A stretch of 41,144 nt of DNA from CAZDDI01 sp964504195 (lineage in GTDB: Bacteria; Chloroflexota; Anaerolineae; B4-G1; SLSP01): the NCBI GenBank assembly GCA_964504195.1, contig CAZDDI010000038.1:1-41144 (forward strand). The letters run 5' to 3'. Made by a program: the position numbers and the translations under genes. A model generated the notes under the pieces. That model did no database searches, was not told the DNA's origin, and worked only from the letters and a program-made list of their open reading frames with translations. Positions 14,977 through 21,796 of this stretch are shown piece after piece (positions within the stretch are counted from its first letter, which is position 1; each line of letters begins with the position of its first letter).

Positions 14977-16134
14977 CTAATTTTCAGCGGGAGGTGCTGG
15001 ATCGCGGGGTTCTTGCGCCGCTTGCAGCCGGGCGAAGAGGTTTTGCTTGGGCGCTTCGGATTCGGGTTTCTTTTCCAGCATTTGCGTCCAGCGTTGCAAA
15101 TCCGCCGGGCCGCTCTGCACGGCGACCATTTCGAGCCGGCCCCAAATATCCAGCGCGCCTTCGGGGAAGACGCTACGGACGTAGGCCAGGATGAATGGGC
15201 CGATTTGTTTGCGTAGTTCTTGGATGTGAGCCTGGAGTTGTTCGATTTCCGGTTCGAGTTGCGTCTTGAGTTTGGCGTTATCGAGCTGCTGATGCACTTT
15301 GCGCTTGATGCCGAGCTGGGCCTGGCACAGTAGCAGGTCGCGGATCTCATCGGCCTTTTTGGGGAACTGGTCAATGAGCGGCTGGATCATCTCGTCAATT
15401 GTACCGTAGGATTGCGTCGCGCGGCGGTCGGCGTCAATCACGCCCACTTGCCGGGTAAGGGTGTCCGTGAGCCACTCGCGTTGCTCTTTGAGGCCGCGCA
15501 TAATGAAAAAGGCAATTAAAGCTACGCCCGCGAAGCCAATCAGGATACCAGCGATGGGGTTGCGGGCTGGGTAGCGATTGAAGAGGGCGTGCAGGAGAAT
15601 CGCAGCAATCCAGCCGCCAAGGAGTCCCAGGATTTTGCCGCCGGAACGGCTGAAGCGCGCGCGCCCTATGGCTGCGCCCACCAGCCCGGCGGCAGTGCCG
15701 TGCATCAAGCAAGTGGAAAAGGCACGTACTAGCGCAATGGCGATGACCTGTGAAGGATTTTGTTCCATGTAGAGGAAAATCTCATGGATAGCAAAGCCGA
15801 TGCCGGCGGCGAAGCCATAGATGGCCCCATCTATAAAATAGGTAAACTCTTTGCGGCGGGAGATGTAGAAAAGGGAGAGTGATTTGGCGAGTTCTTCAAC
15901 CACCGGGGCGAAGTAAATAGGAAGCATAGCATAGCTCAATCCCAGCAACCGTAAACCCACATGGACGTTGAGCTGGTAGGAGATGAAGTACGCGCCAATC
16001 GCGCCCCAGAGGAAGGCCAGCACGACCAGCCGGAAGTTCCGCGAGGCGTACAGGTCGAGCGCGTAGATGGCGAGGAGAAAGATGGATGGGATGCCGATGG
16101 CAATGGCGGCGGCGATGATGGTGCTGAAGCTCAT
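14977..16134 (-). CDS. PrsW family intramembrane metalloprotease
   Basis: The 385-aa polytopic membrane protein is of the PrsW/CPBP-like type, which cuts membrane-bound substrates such as anti-sigma factors. It shows E80-E81-x-x-K84 in 'FAPVVEELAKSL', the 'FIDGAIYGFAAGIGFAIHEIFLY' segment with H117-E118, and H145 in 'TCLMHGTAAG', the candidate metal ligands in the usual order. About eight hydrophobic segments fill residues 1-240. The last 140 residues are cytoplasmic, charged and helical, which is longer than in plain PrsW proteins. The start at 16134 has AGGAG 8 nt upstream. Its neighbours are the MinD-like pair upstream and the cyclase downstream, so its target may be a protein of this locus. 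The target is unknown. Confidence 0.88.
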   Translation of the reverse strand: MSFSTIIAAAIAIGIPSIFLLAIYALDLYASRNFRLVVLAFLWGAIGAYFISYQLNVHVGLRLLGLSYAMLPIYFAPVVEELAKSLSLFYISRRKEFTYFIDGAIYGFAAGIGFAIHEIFLYMEQNPSQVIAIALVRAFSTCLMHGTAAGLVGAAIGRARFSRSGGKILGLLGGWIAAILLHALFNRYPARNPIAGILIGFAGVALIAFFIMRGLKEQREWLTDTLTRQVGVIDADRRATQSYGTIDEMIQPLIDQFPKKADEIRDLLLCQAQLGIKRKVHQQLDNAKLKTQLEPEIEQLQAHIQELRKQIGPFILAYVRSVFPEGALDIWGRLEMVAVQSGPADLQRWTQMLEKKPESEAPKQNLFARLQAAQEPRDPAPPAEN

Positions 16135-16181
16135 GTGAGGCTCCTGTTTGGAATGTTAGGCTGGTTTGATTATGCGTATAT

Positions 16182-16231
16182 TAGCCACAAATTAACACGA
16201 ATTTTACGAATTTTTCTGATTCTAATGAATT
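16182..16231. repeat. CCACGAATT-type repeat, half copy
   Basis: TTAGCCACAAATTAACACGAATTTTACGAATT matches, in pieces, the innermost palindrome inside 3013-3237. It lies between PrsW and copy 3 of the CCACAGAG element. Confidence 0.6.
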
Positions 16232-16271
16232 TTGTGAGAGCGCAACTATGACTCTACTGAAAAAACAGATT

Positions 16272-16357
16272 TTTACCACAGAGACACAAAGGACACGGAG
16301 ATTTTTAACTTGTGGATTTAACAAATAATTCTCTGTGCTCTCTGTGCCTCTGTGGTG
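16272..16357. repeat. CCACAGAG inverted-repeat element, copy 3
   Basis: TACCACAGAGACACAAAGGA on the left pairs with CTCTCTGTGCCTCTGTGGTG on the right. It lies in the 272-nt gap between PrsW and the 116-aa gene. That gap also holds the CCACGAATT-type half copy and no ORF that I can support. Confidence 0.8.
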
Positions 16358-16406
16358 AATTTTTTCTTTTTTCAGGGGGCAACAAGAGACTCTACGCAAT
16401 GGTGTA

Positions 16407-16757
16407 TCACTCCCCCTCTGGCTTCGGGCGGGTCTTGCTATCCAGGGCCGACCATAGCCCCAGGGGGATTTGCGCGCCGCGCTTTTGAGCGAAGCGGATG
16501 CGGTAGACCCATTCTTCGTCGCGCAGCTCACGATCCAGATAGGACTCTTTGATAAGGGTATCCAGCATGACTTGAACTTCTTCCACGGGTAGTTTCATGT
16601 GGGCAGCAGCTTCTTGGGCCGTCTGTTCTTCTTTACGGTTGATGCGGTTCATCAAACGACGCAAATTCTCCGGCAAATCGAGCAGTTCAGCAGGGGAGAT
16701 GCCTTCGCGCTTGTCACGTTCTTCGATTTCGCTCTGTAGGTTTTTGAAGAGACCCAT
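16407..16757 (-). CDS. Small helix-rich protein of the MinD-like locus, possibly winged-helix
   Basis: I do not recognise this 116-aa protein. It is charged and mainly helical. The stretch at about 28-80 has the spacing of a helix-turn-helix followed by a wing: 'LPENLRRLMNRINRKEEQTAQEAAAHMKLPVEEVQVMLDTLIKESYLDRE'. A C-terminal strand pair 'EWVYRIRFA' would form the wing. Residues 95-116 are probably flexible. It could bind DNA or a protein partner. The ATG at 16757 has GAGGAGG 7 nt upstream, and the gene starts 11 nt after the zinc-finger gene stops, so it belongs to the MinD-like operon. Confidence 0.72.
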   Translation of the reverse strand: MGLFKNLQSEIEERDKREGISPAELLDLPENLRRLMNRINRKEEQTAQEAAAHMKLPVEEVQVMLDTLIKESYLDRELRDEEWVYRIRFAQKRGAQIPLGLWSALDSKTRPKPEGE

Positions 16758-16768
16758 CGCCTACCTCC

Positions 16769-16984
16769 TCAATAGAACTCAGGAACTTCGATAGGCTCTG
16801 GCTGTGGTTGGCACTCGCCACACCACAGGACATTGGACACGACCACGGCCTTGAGTGTATCCTCACGCCCCGGATACATGGCAAGGATGGCGGGCATGAC
16901 CGTCTTATAGTGCTCTTTGCACACTGCGCGCCCGCAGAAGGCGCACACACCGCGCGCTGGTTCTTCGCATTTATGGCATAACAT
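16769..16984 (-). CDS. Small zinc-finger (B-box-like) protein
   Basis: The 71-aa protein has four metal pairs: C3-x2-C6, C14-x2-C17, C22-x2-H25, and C55-x2-C58. The first three fall in a 23-residue span, as in B-box or AN1-like fingers, which bind two zinc ions. The middle (27-53) is hydrophobic and could be a docking helix. It starts 9 nt after the upstream MinD-like gene stops, with TAGGAG as the ribosome site. The tight packing between a ParA/MinD ATPase and a possible winged-helix protein suggests an adaptor role. The role is inferred; metal binding is strongly suggested by sequence. Confidence 0.8.
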   Translation of the reverse strand: MLCHKCEEPARGVCAFCGRAVCKEHYKTVMPAILAMYPGREDTLKAVVVSNVLWCGECQPQPEPIEVPEFY

Positions 16985-16993
16985 CGACTGCTC

Positions 16994-17770
16994 CTAATCT
17001 TCAAGCGTTTCGATGAGCGCTGCGATGGCGTGCATACTCTTGGAGAACGGGTGCTCTGGGTAGCGTAACGAGAAGATGTCCGCCGATTGCATCCGCGCCA
17101 CGTCCTCGGAAAGGGGTAGAATAGCCGCGACGGGGCAACCGTAAATAGATTCGATCTGCGCTTGCAGGTCTGCAAAGTCGTAGGAGGTGAGCGCCTTGTT
17201 GATGATGAGGTACAGGTTGGGGACTTCGAGCCGCTGGGCTACATCCACTGTAACCGCTGTCCCCTGGAAGTCCTGCTGGTCAGGCCGCATGATAATGAAG
17301 AGAATATCGGAAATAGCGATAGAGAGCAAAGTTTCCTCGTTGAGGCCGGGGTGTGTATCAATGATGAGGTAATCCAGGCGGAGCTTCTTCACCAACGCGC
17401 GGAAGCCATCGTTGAGCAGGCCCACATCGTAGCCCTCGCGCAGGACTTTGGTGATTTCGCCAGCGCGGATGCTGGAGGGGATCAGGTAGATGTCACTGCC
17501 CATGAGCAACACCTCGCCCGTGCCGATGCGTGCAGTGACATCGTAGGCGGTGTCTTCGATAGGACATAGGCCCCAGAGATAATCGTTGAGCGATTTATCT
17601 ATCTTTTCCTCGTCCATGCCGAACAGGACGTGGATGCCCGGCGATTGGATATCGGTATCAATGACACCCACGCGCCGCCCTAACCGAGCGAGCTGCGCGG
17701 AGATGTTGGCGGAGATGTTAGATTTTCCCGTGCCGCCCCGGAACGAATGGATCGAGATGATTTTGGACAT
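16994..17770 (-). CDS. MinD/ParA-like ATPase, paralogue 1
   Basis: The 258-aa protein is a deviant-Walker P-loop ATPase. It starts 'MSKIISIHSFRGGTGKSN'. The P-loop is R11-G-G-T-G-K16-S17, so the signature lysine of ParA/MinD (KGGxGKT) is Arg. Walker A' is 'GVIDTDIQSPGIHVLFG' and Walker B 'DYLIIDTHPGLNEETLL'. The motifs 'MRPDQQDFQGTAVTV' and 'LIINKA' also fit the family. Such ATPases place proteins, chemotaxis arrays or plasmids by ATP-driven dimer cycles. I see no clear C-terminal membrane helix as in MinD. The gene follows its paralogue after 82 nt. It has a good ribosome site (AGGAGG). Confidence 0.9.
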   Translation of the reverse strand: MSKIISIHSFRGGTGKSNISANISAQLARLGRRVGVIDTDIQSPGIHVLFGMDEEKIDKSLNDYLWGLCPIEDTAYDVTARIGTGEVLLMGSDIYLIPSSIRAGEITKVLREGYDVGLLNDGFRALVKKLRLDYLIIDTHPGLNEETLLSIAISDILFIIMRPDQQDFQGTAVTVDVAQRLEVPNLYLIINKALTSYDFADLQAQIESIYGCPVAAILPLSEDVARMQSADIFSLRYPEHPFSKSMHAIAALIETLED

Positions 17771-17852
17771 AGTTTCCTCCTGCGAGCGTAACCATCGAAG
17801 TTATAGTAAATGAACAGAGAAAAAACTCCGCGTTCTGATAGCACACTCAAGT

Positions 17853-18608
17853 CTACGCAATCAGCCGGGCAGCAATCTGTTTGTAAATCTGTGTGACCGG
17901 ATGATCCGGGTAGTGTAATGAAAAGACCCCCGAACTCGCCAAGACCATCAGATCATCCGAGTGGGGGATGATGCCCGCGACCTCGCAGTGGTAGGTGTCT
18001 TCCACCCGTTTCTTGACCGCCGCCGCATCAAAGACTGAGGGGAGCTTGTTGACAATCAATACCATGCGCGGAACACCGAGCTTACGAGCAATTTCTACCG
18101 TAACGCTCGTACCCTGATAGTCTTGGCTATCCGGGCGCAGGATAATCGCCAGCGCATCTGAAATCGCCACGGAAAGCAACGTCTCCTCGTTCAGGCCGGG
18201 GTGCGTGTCAATCATCAACACGTCGAGGTTGAGGGTTTGGATGAGTTCATCGAACCCGTCGTTGAGCATACTCACATCGTAGCCCTCGCGCAGCACGCGC
18301 GCAATTTCACCAGCCTTGATGCTCGAAGGAATGAGGTAAACTTTACCCTTGATGGGAGCCGCCAGCCTATCAGTGACATCCAACGCGGTCTCTTCGATCT
18401 TGCACTTGCCCCACAGGTAATCATTGAGCGAGTGCTCCATATCCTCTTCATTCAATCCAAACAAGACATGGATACCCGGCGATTGAATGTCGGTATCTAC
18501 GATACCGACCCGCCGTCCATCAGCGGCTAAGATGGCTGCGATATTAGCTGTGGAATTAGATTTGCCCGTGCCGCCGCGAAATGAGTGAACGGAAATGATT
18601 TTAGACAT
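17853..18608 (-). CDS. MinD/ParA-like ATPase, paralogue 2
   Basis: The 251-aa protein resembles paralogue 1 over its whole length. It has the same R11 in RGGTGKSN, 'GIVDTDIQSPGIHVLFGLNEE', 'LDVLMIDTHPGLNEETLLS' and 'LRPDSQDYQGTSVTVEIARKL'. It differs most in the region after residue 190 and at the C-terminus. Tandem duplication of a MinD-like gene suggests that the two form hetero-assemblies or act on two sites. It is the first gene of the cluster: a promoter stands at 18682-18710 and a hairpin in the leader at 18630-18660. AAGGAG precedes the ATG at 18608. Confidence 0.9.
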   Translation of the reverse strand: MSKIISVHSFRGGTGKSNSTANIAAILAADGRRVGIVDTDIQSPGIHVLFGLNEEDMEHSLNDYLWGKCKIEETALDVTDRLAAPIKGKVYLIPSSIKAGEIARVLREGYDVSMLNDGFDELIQTLNLDVLMIDTHPGLNEETLLSVAISDALAIILRPDSQDYQGTSVTVEIARKLGVPRMVLIVNKLPSVFDAAAVKKRVEDTYHCEVAGIIPHSDDLMVLASSGVFSLHYPDHPVTQIYKQIAARLIA

Positions 18609-18629
18609 AACGCACTCCTTTGTTGTCAG

Positions 18630-18660
18630 CCCTAAAACGTGAGAGGGTCACGTTTCAGGG
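18630..18660. repeat. Hairpin in the leader of the MinD-like operon
   Basis: CCCTAAAACGTGA (18630-18642) pairs with TCACGTTTCAGGG (18648-18660) around a 5-nt loop, with one wobble. It lies between the promoter and the ribosome site. It could be an operator or attenuator, or simply another CACGTTTCA-type repeat. Confidence 0.55.
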
Positions 18661-18681
18661 CCTTACCTTGCTCATATTCTT

Positions 18682-18710
18682 AGTATAGTATGATTTATGT
18701 CGTATTGCAA
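18682..18710 (-). promoter_or_regulatory. Sigma70-type promoter of the MinD-like operon
   Basis: On the minus strand TTGCAA (18705-18710) and TATACT (18682-18687) are separated by 17 nt. They lie about 75 nt upstream of the first MinD-like gene. Confidence 0.6.
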
Positions 18711-18737
18711 CTTGCAAATGTTAAAAAAACGTTCGTG

Positions 18738-19898
18738 TTACAGGGTTGTCAGCGCTGCACGCATCCGCGTGATAATGTCTTGCAATACAGCGCGCGGGCA
18801 GCCAAAGTTGAGCCGCACAAAGCCCTCTCCGCCTGGCCCGAAAATCGCTCCATCGTTGAGCGCGACCCGGCCCTGCTCCAGGAAAAACTCGTAGGGATTG
18901 CCAGGAATGCCTGCATGACGGCAATCGAGCCAGGCGAGGTAGGTGGCTTCCGGTAGGTTCATCGTGATGCCCGGCAGCTCGCCAGCCTCTATTGCCGTTT
19001 TGAGCAGGTCGCGGTTCTCCTCCAGGTAGCACAGCACCGCATCGAGCCAGGGCTGCCCGTCGCGGTAGGCGGCGAGCGCGGCCGTGTAACCCAGGATGTT
19101 CGCTGCGGGCACCAGTCCGCCCCGCGCCTGCTTGAATTGCTGCCGCAGTTCCGGGTTCGGAATGACGGCGAAAGCACACTCCAGCCCGGCGATGTTGAAG
19201 GTCTTGCTGGGGGCCATGAGGGTAATCGTGAGAGCGGCGATTTCAGGATCGAGCGCGGCAATGGGGATGTGTTGCTGCCCACTGAAGATGAGATCGCAAT
19301 GGATTTCGTCGGAGCAGATCAGGATGTTGCGGCGCAGGCAGATTTCCGCCAATTGCTCCAGTTCCGCACGGGTAAACATGCACCCCACCGGGTTGTGCGG
19401 ATTGCAGAGGATGAACAGCTGCGTTTGCTCGGTGATGGCGGACTCGAAGTCGGCGAAGTCAATGGTGTACCGGCCATCTGCGCTGCGGGCCAGCGGCGCC
19501 GTCTGGCGCTCCAGCGCGTGGTTCTCCGCCGCGTGCAGGATAGGGTGGTACACCGGGGTTTGGATCAACAGCCCCTCACCCGACTGTGCGAAGGCGCGAC
19601 AGGCCAGGTTGAAGCCCGGCACCACGCCCGGCATGAATGTGAGGGCGTCCGGCTCGACCTGCCAATCATACAGCTGCGCGAGCCGCGTCACAATGACCTC
19701 GCGCAACTCGCGGGGCGGCAGGCCATAGCCAAAGATGCTATGCTCCACGCGCGCGTGCAGCGCGGCAATGACGGGTTCAGGCGCGGGGAAATCCATATCA
19801 GCGACCCAGGCAGGCAATACGTCGGGATCGTAGTAGTCCCATTTGATGCTGGCGGTGTTACGGCGTTCGATCAGGCGATTGAAATCACAGGTTGTCAT
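18738..19898 (-). CDS. MalY/PatB-type cystathionine beta-lyase (C-S lyase)
   Basis: The 386-aa PLP enzyme cleaves the C-S bond of cystathionine or cysteine conjugates, giving pyruvate, ammonia and a thiol. Family motifs are plain: 'SIKWDYYDPDVLPAWVADMDFPAP' near the N-terminus, 'CNPHNPVG' (165-172), 'SDEIHCDLIF' (197-205) with the PLP-ring Asp, and the Schiff-base lysine K232 in 'APSKTFNIAGLE'. I start at 19898, where GGAGG lies 5 nt upstream and the family match begins; an upstream in-frame ATG at 19991 is not supported. It reads as a single gene on the minus strand. I see no evidence for its own regulator. Both MalY and PatB members can have side functions. Confidence 0.93.
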   Translation of the reverse strand: MTTCDFNRLIERRNTASIKWDYYDPDVLPAWVADMDFPAPEPVIAALHARVEHSIFGYGLPPRELREVIVTRLAQLYDWQVEPDALTFMPGVVPGFNLACRAFAQSGEGLLIQTPVYHPILHAAENHALERQTAPLARSADGRYTIDFADFESAITEQTQLFILCNPHNPVGCMFTRAELEQLAEICLRRNILICSDEIHCDLIFSGQQHIPIAALDPEIAALTITLMAPSKTFNIAGLECAFAVIPNPELRQQFKQARGGLVPAANILGYTAALAAYRDGQPWLDAVLCYLEENRDLLKTAIEAGELPGITMNLPEATYLAWLDCRHAGIPGNPYEFFLEQGRVALNDGAIFGPGGEGFVRLNFGCPRAVLQDIITRMRAALTTL

Positions 19899-20006
19899 AG
19901 GGCCTCCATACGTTGGGGTAATGAGGGGATTATACCACTGGGTGCAGGCAAGGGAAGCCGTGCAGTATGGGTAATTTTGTGTTTTTTGCACAAGGCGCTA
20001 GAAATG

Positions 20007-20039
20007 CAAAACGGTAGACCCTGAGAGCCTACCGTTTTG
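20007..20039 (-). terminator. Terminator-like hairpin after the DUF3795 gene
   Basis: CAAAACGGTAG (20007-20017) pairs perfectly with CTACCGTTTTG (20029-20039). On the minus strand it stands 19 nt past the DUF3795 stop. The U-run forms part of the stem, so its efficiency is uncertain. Confidence 0.55.
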
Positions 20040-20057
20040 TGAGCGTTATTGCCAAAT

Positions 20058-20402
20058 TTATAGTGTACTGCGGATGCCTTCCAGCGTCTCGCGGGCGGGT
20101 GGAACCATAGCAAAGAAGTTAGTCAACTTCTCGCAGGCGTAGTCCGTACAGTGGGCGCAGTTACTCACGCCCCGCTCCACGCCACAGGCGCGAATCTCGC
20201 ACAGCCCGCAGTAGCCGCCGTGTCTCCCGTCGCCTACACAGCCATCGCAAATCACATCTTCTAACTTCATTTCAGGAGCGCTGTACTCCACCCGCCACTT
20301 GGCAAGCAGTTTCTCCTGTCCTTCCGTATCGTTGGCCTGGGTCAACAGGTAGGCCTCACACTCCGAACAAACCAATCCACAATAGGCAATGATGCGTTCC
20401 AT
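20058..20402 (-). CDS. DUF3795 domain protein, cysteine-rich
   Basis: The 114-aa protein has the DUF3795 signature. It begins 'IAYCGLVCSECEAYLLTQAND', continues 'CDGCVGDGRHGGYCGLCEIRACGVERG' and ends with 'NCAHCTDYACEKL'. It holds about a dozen cysteines in CxxC-type pairs, so it probably binds zinc or an Fe-S cluster. The family has no proven function. The gene starts 12 nt after the GyrI-like gene, with AAGGAG as ribosome site, so both are co-transcribed. DUF3795 genes often lie near GyrI-like or MerR regulators, as far as I recall. Confidence 0.88.
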   Translation of the reverse strand: MERIIAYCGLVCSECEAYLLTQANDTEGQEKLLAKWRVEYSAPEMKLEDVICDGCVGDGRHGGYCGLCEIRACGVERGVSNCAHCTDYACEKLTNFFAMVPPARETLEGIRSTL

Positions 20403-20414
20403 GTTGGCGGCTCC

Positions 20415-20873
20415 TTACTTCTGGATGGGGATGTAAATTTCAAACTGCGCTGCGGGATTGTTAGCATCGAAGGTTGGCCCGTACAGCTCAAATTCAGGCG
20501 AGGGGGCGTGTGCGTAGCCGGATTGTGGCAGCCACTGTTGATAGATCATGTCATAGGTCTCTTGAATCGTTGGCATGGTGCAGGTGAACACGGCATAAGT
20601 CGCTGCGGGGATGTCCGTTTTCTCCATCCCGGCGGGGATGGGCGCGGCAGCCTCCACGCTGAAGGCGGCGATGTAATCCCAGCCGCCGCTAGCTTCGTCG
20701 TAGTTAGTCATCAGCCCGTAGGAGACGCCTTCCTCGACGATACCCTCAATCTCCCCCATGCGTCCCATGAGTTCACCCCATAGCTGCGGGATGTTGTTAG
20801 GCTGATCCATGAAGCAGCGGCTTTTCATGCCAATAGTGCTGAATCCATCTTTTTGAACGATTTGTGGTTCCAT
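20415..20873 (-). CDS. Stand-alone GyrI-like (AraC effector-binding) domain protein
   Basis: The 152-aa protein is a single GyrI-like small-molecule-binding domain. It shows 'EPQIVQKDGFSTIGMKSRC' at the start, 'YGLMTNYDE', 'IPAGMEKTDIPAATYAVFTCT', and a C-terminal 'WLPQSGYAHAPSPEFELYGP'. It closely resembles the last 153 residues of the MerR fusion at 22747-24072, so the two are likely paralogues. Such domains bind amphipathic or drug-like ligands, and some GyrI-like proteins hydrolyse cyclopropanoid toxins. A near-consensus promoter with a LexA-like box lies upstream (20919-20946). AGGAGG precedes the ATG at 20873. Confidence 0.88.
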   Translation of the reverse strand: MEPQIVQKDGFSTIGMKSRCFMDQPNNIPQLWGELMGRMGEIEGIVEEGVSYGLMTNYDEASGGWDYIAAFSVEAAAPIPAGMEKTDIPAATYAVFTCTMPTIQETYDMIYQQWLPQSGYAHAPSPEFELYGPTFDANNPAAQFEIYIPIQK

Positions 20874-20918
20874 TGGTTGCCTCCTAAACTAAAAGGGTTT
20901 TGTGGTTGGTACATTTTG

Positions 20919-20946
20919 ATTATAGCACATACGTTCTATTTGTCAA
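20919..20946 (-). promoter_or_regulatory. Consensus promoter of the GyrI-like gene with embedded LexA-like palindrome
   Basis: On the minus strand TTGACA (20941-20946), 16 nt, then TATAAT (20919-20924). The spacer and start of the -10 contain TAGAACGTATGTGCTA (20923-20938). It is one base away from the palindrome TAGAACxxxxGTTCTA seen upstream of uvrA. The -35 box lies inside the last codons of the LLM gene. Confidence 0.7.
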
Positions 20947-21796
20947 CCGGTGGACCCTGACGGATACGTTCATAGAAGGCTTCGAGCGGCCACGCTGCAT
21001 CAAATTCCAATCCCAGGCGGTAGGGTGCGATGCCCTCCAGCCACCATGTTGCGCCGGCCTCAGCATACGCGCCAACCATCTCGGCAGCTACAGCCGGGGC
21101 GTCGCCCGGCGTCACCCCGGTGACAGCCACCTCAAAGGGGGCAGCGGGGTCGCTGCGCTGGGCACGCACATAAGCCAGCGCCTCCCGTAGCCGCGGCAAT
21201 ACCTTGTCCATTTCCCATTCCTCGAAGAGCGGGAACATCCCATCCCAGCGCGCCATGCGGCGGAAGGGGGCTTTATTCGGCCAAAAACCACCCACCCAGA
21301 CGGGCACGCGCGGCGATTGTACGGGGGTGGGCAGGAAACACATCTCTTTGACGTGATAATACTCACCCGTGTAGCTAAACGGCTCGCCTGACCAGAGGCC
21401 CGTGAGCACATCCAGCCCTTCATCGAGCATCGCGCCACGCTTTTTGAGATCGGTCTCCTCACCCAGATCGTCCCACTCTGCCGGGCCGACGCCTGTGCCG
21501 ACGATGAGGGTGAACCGTCCGCCAGAGAGCCGGTCAAGCGAGGCGGTCTCGCGGGCCAGCTTCCACGGGCGGCGGCGCGGCAAGGGTGTGATGCAGCCGA
21601 AGCGCAGGCGCGTGGTCGCCAGGGCCACGGCGGTCAGCGTGACCCACGGATCGAAGATGGCGTGCGGCCAACCGGCGACATGATCCCACAGGAAGAAACC
21701 GTCCCAGCCGGCGGTTTCTGCTGCGCGGGCCATGTCGGCCAGGTCGGCGGGACTGGTGTAAGGGCCGAAGTTGGGGGTATAAATGGCATATTTCAT
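20936..21796 (-). CDS. LLM class flavin-dependent oxidoreductase
   Basis: The 286-aa protein has the luciferase-like monooxygenase TIM-barrel fold, using reduced FMN or F420. The start 'MKYAIYTPNFGPYTSPADLADMARAAETAGWDGFFLWDHV' is typical. 'LDRLSGGRFTLIVGTGVGPAEWDDLGEETD' carries the SGGR-F-x-L-G/V-x-G-x-G flavin-side motif, and 'VWVGGFWPNKAPFRRMARWDGMFPL' is the usual central region. The ATG overlaps the transglutaminase stop by 4 nt (ATGA), so the two are translationally coupled. Substrate is unknown. Confidence 0.92.
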   Translation of the reverse strand: MKYAIYTPNFGPYTSPADLADMARAAETAGWDGFFLWDHVAGWPHAIFDPWVTLTAVALATTRLRFGCITPLPRRRPWKLARETASLDRLSGGRFTLIVGTGVGPAEWDDLGEETDLKKRGAMLDEGLDVLTGLWSGEPFSYTGEYYHVKEMCFLPTPVQSPRVPVWVGGFWPNKAPFRRMARWDGMFPLFEEWEMDKVLPRLREALAYVRAQRSDPAAPFEVAVTGVTPGDAPAVAAEMVGAYAEAGATWWLEGIAPYRLGLEFDAAWPLEAFYERIRQGPPVDK

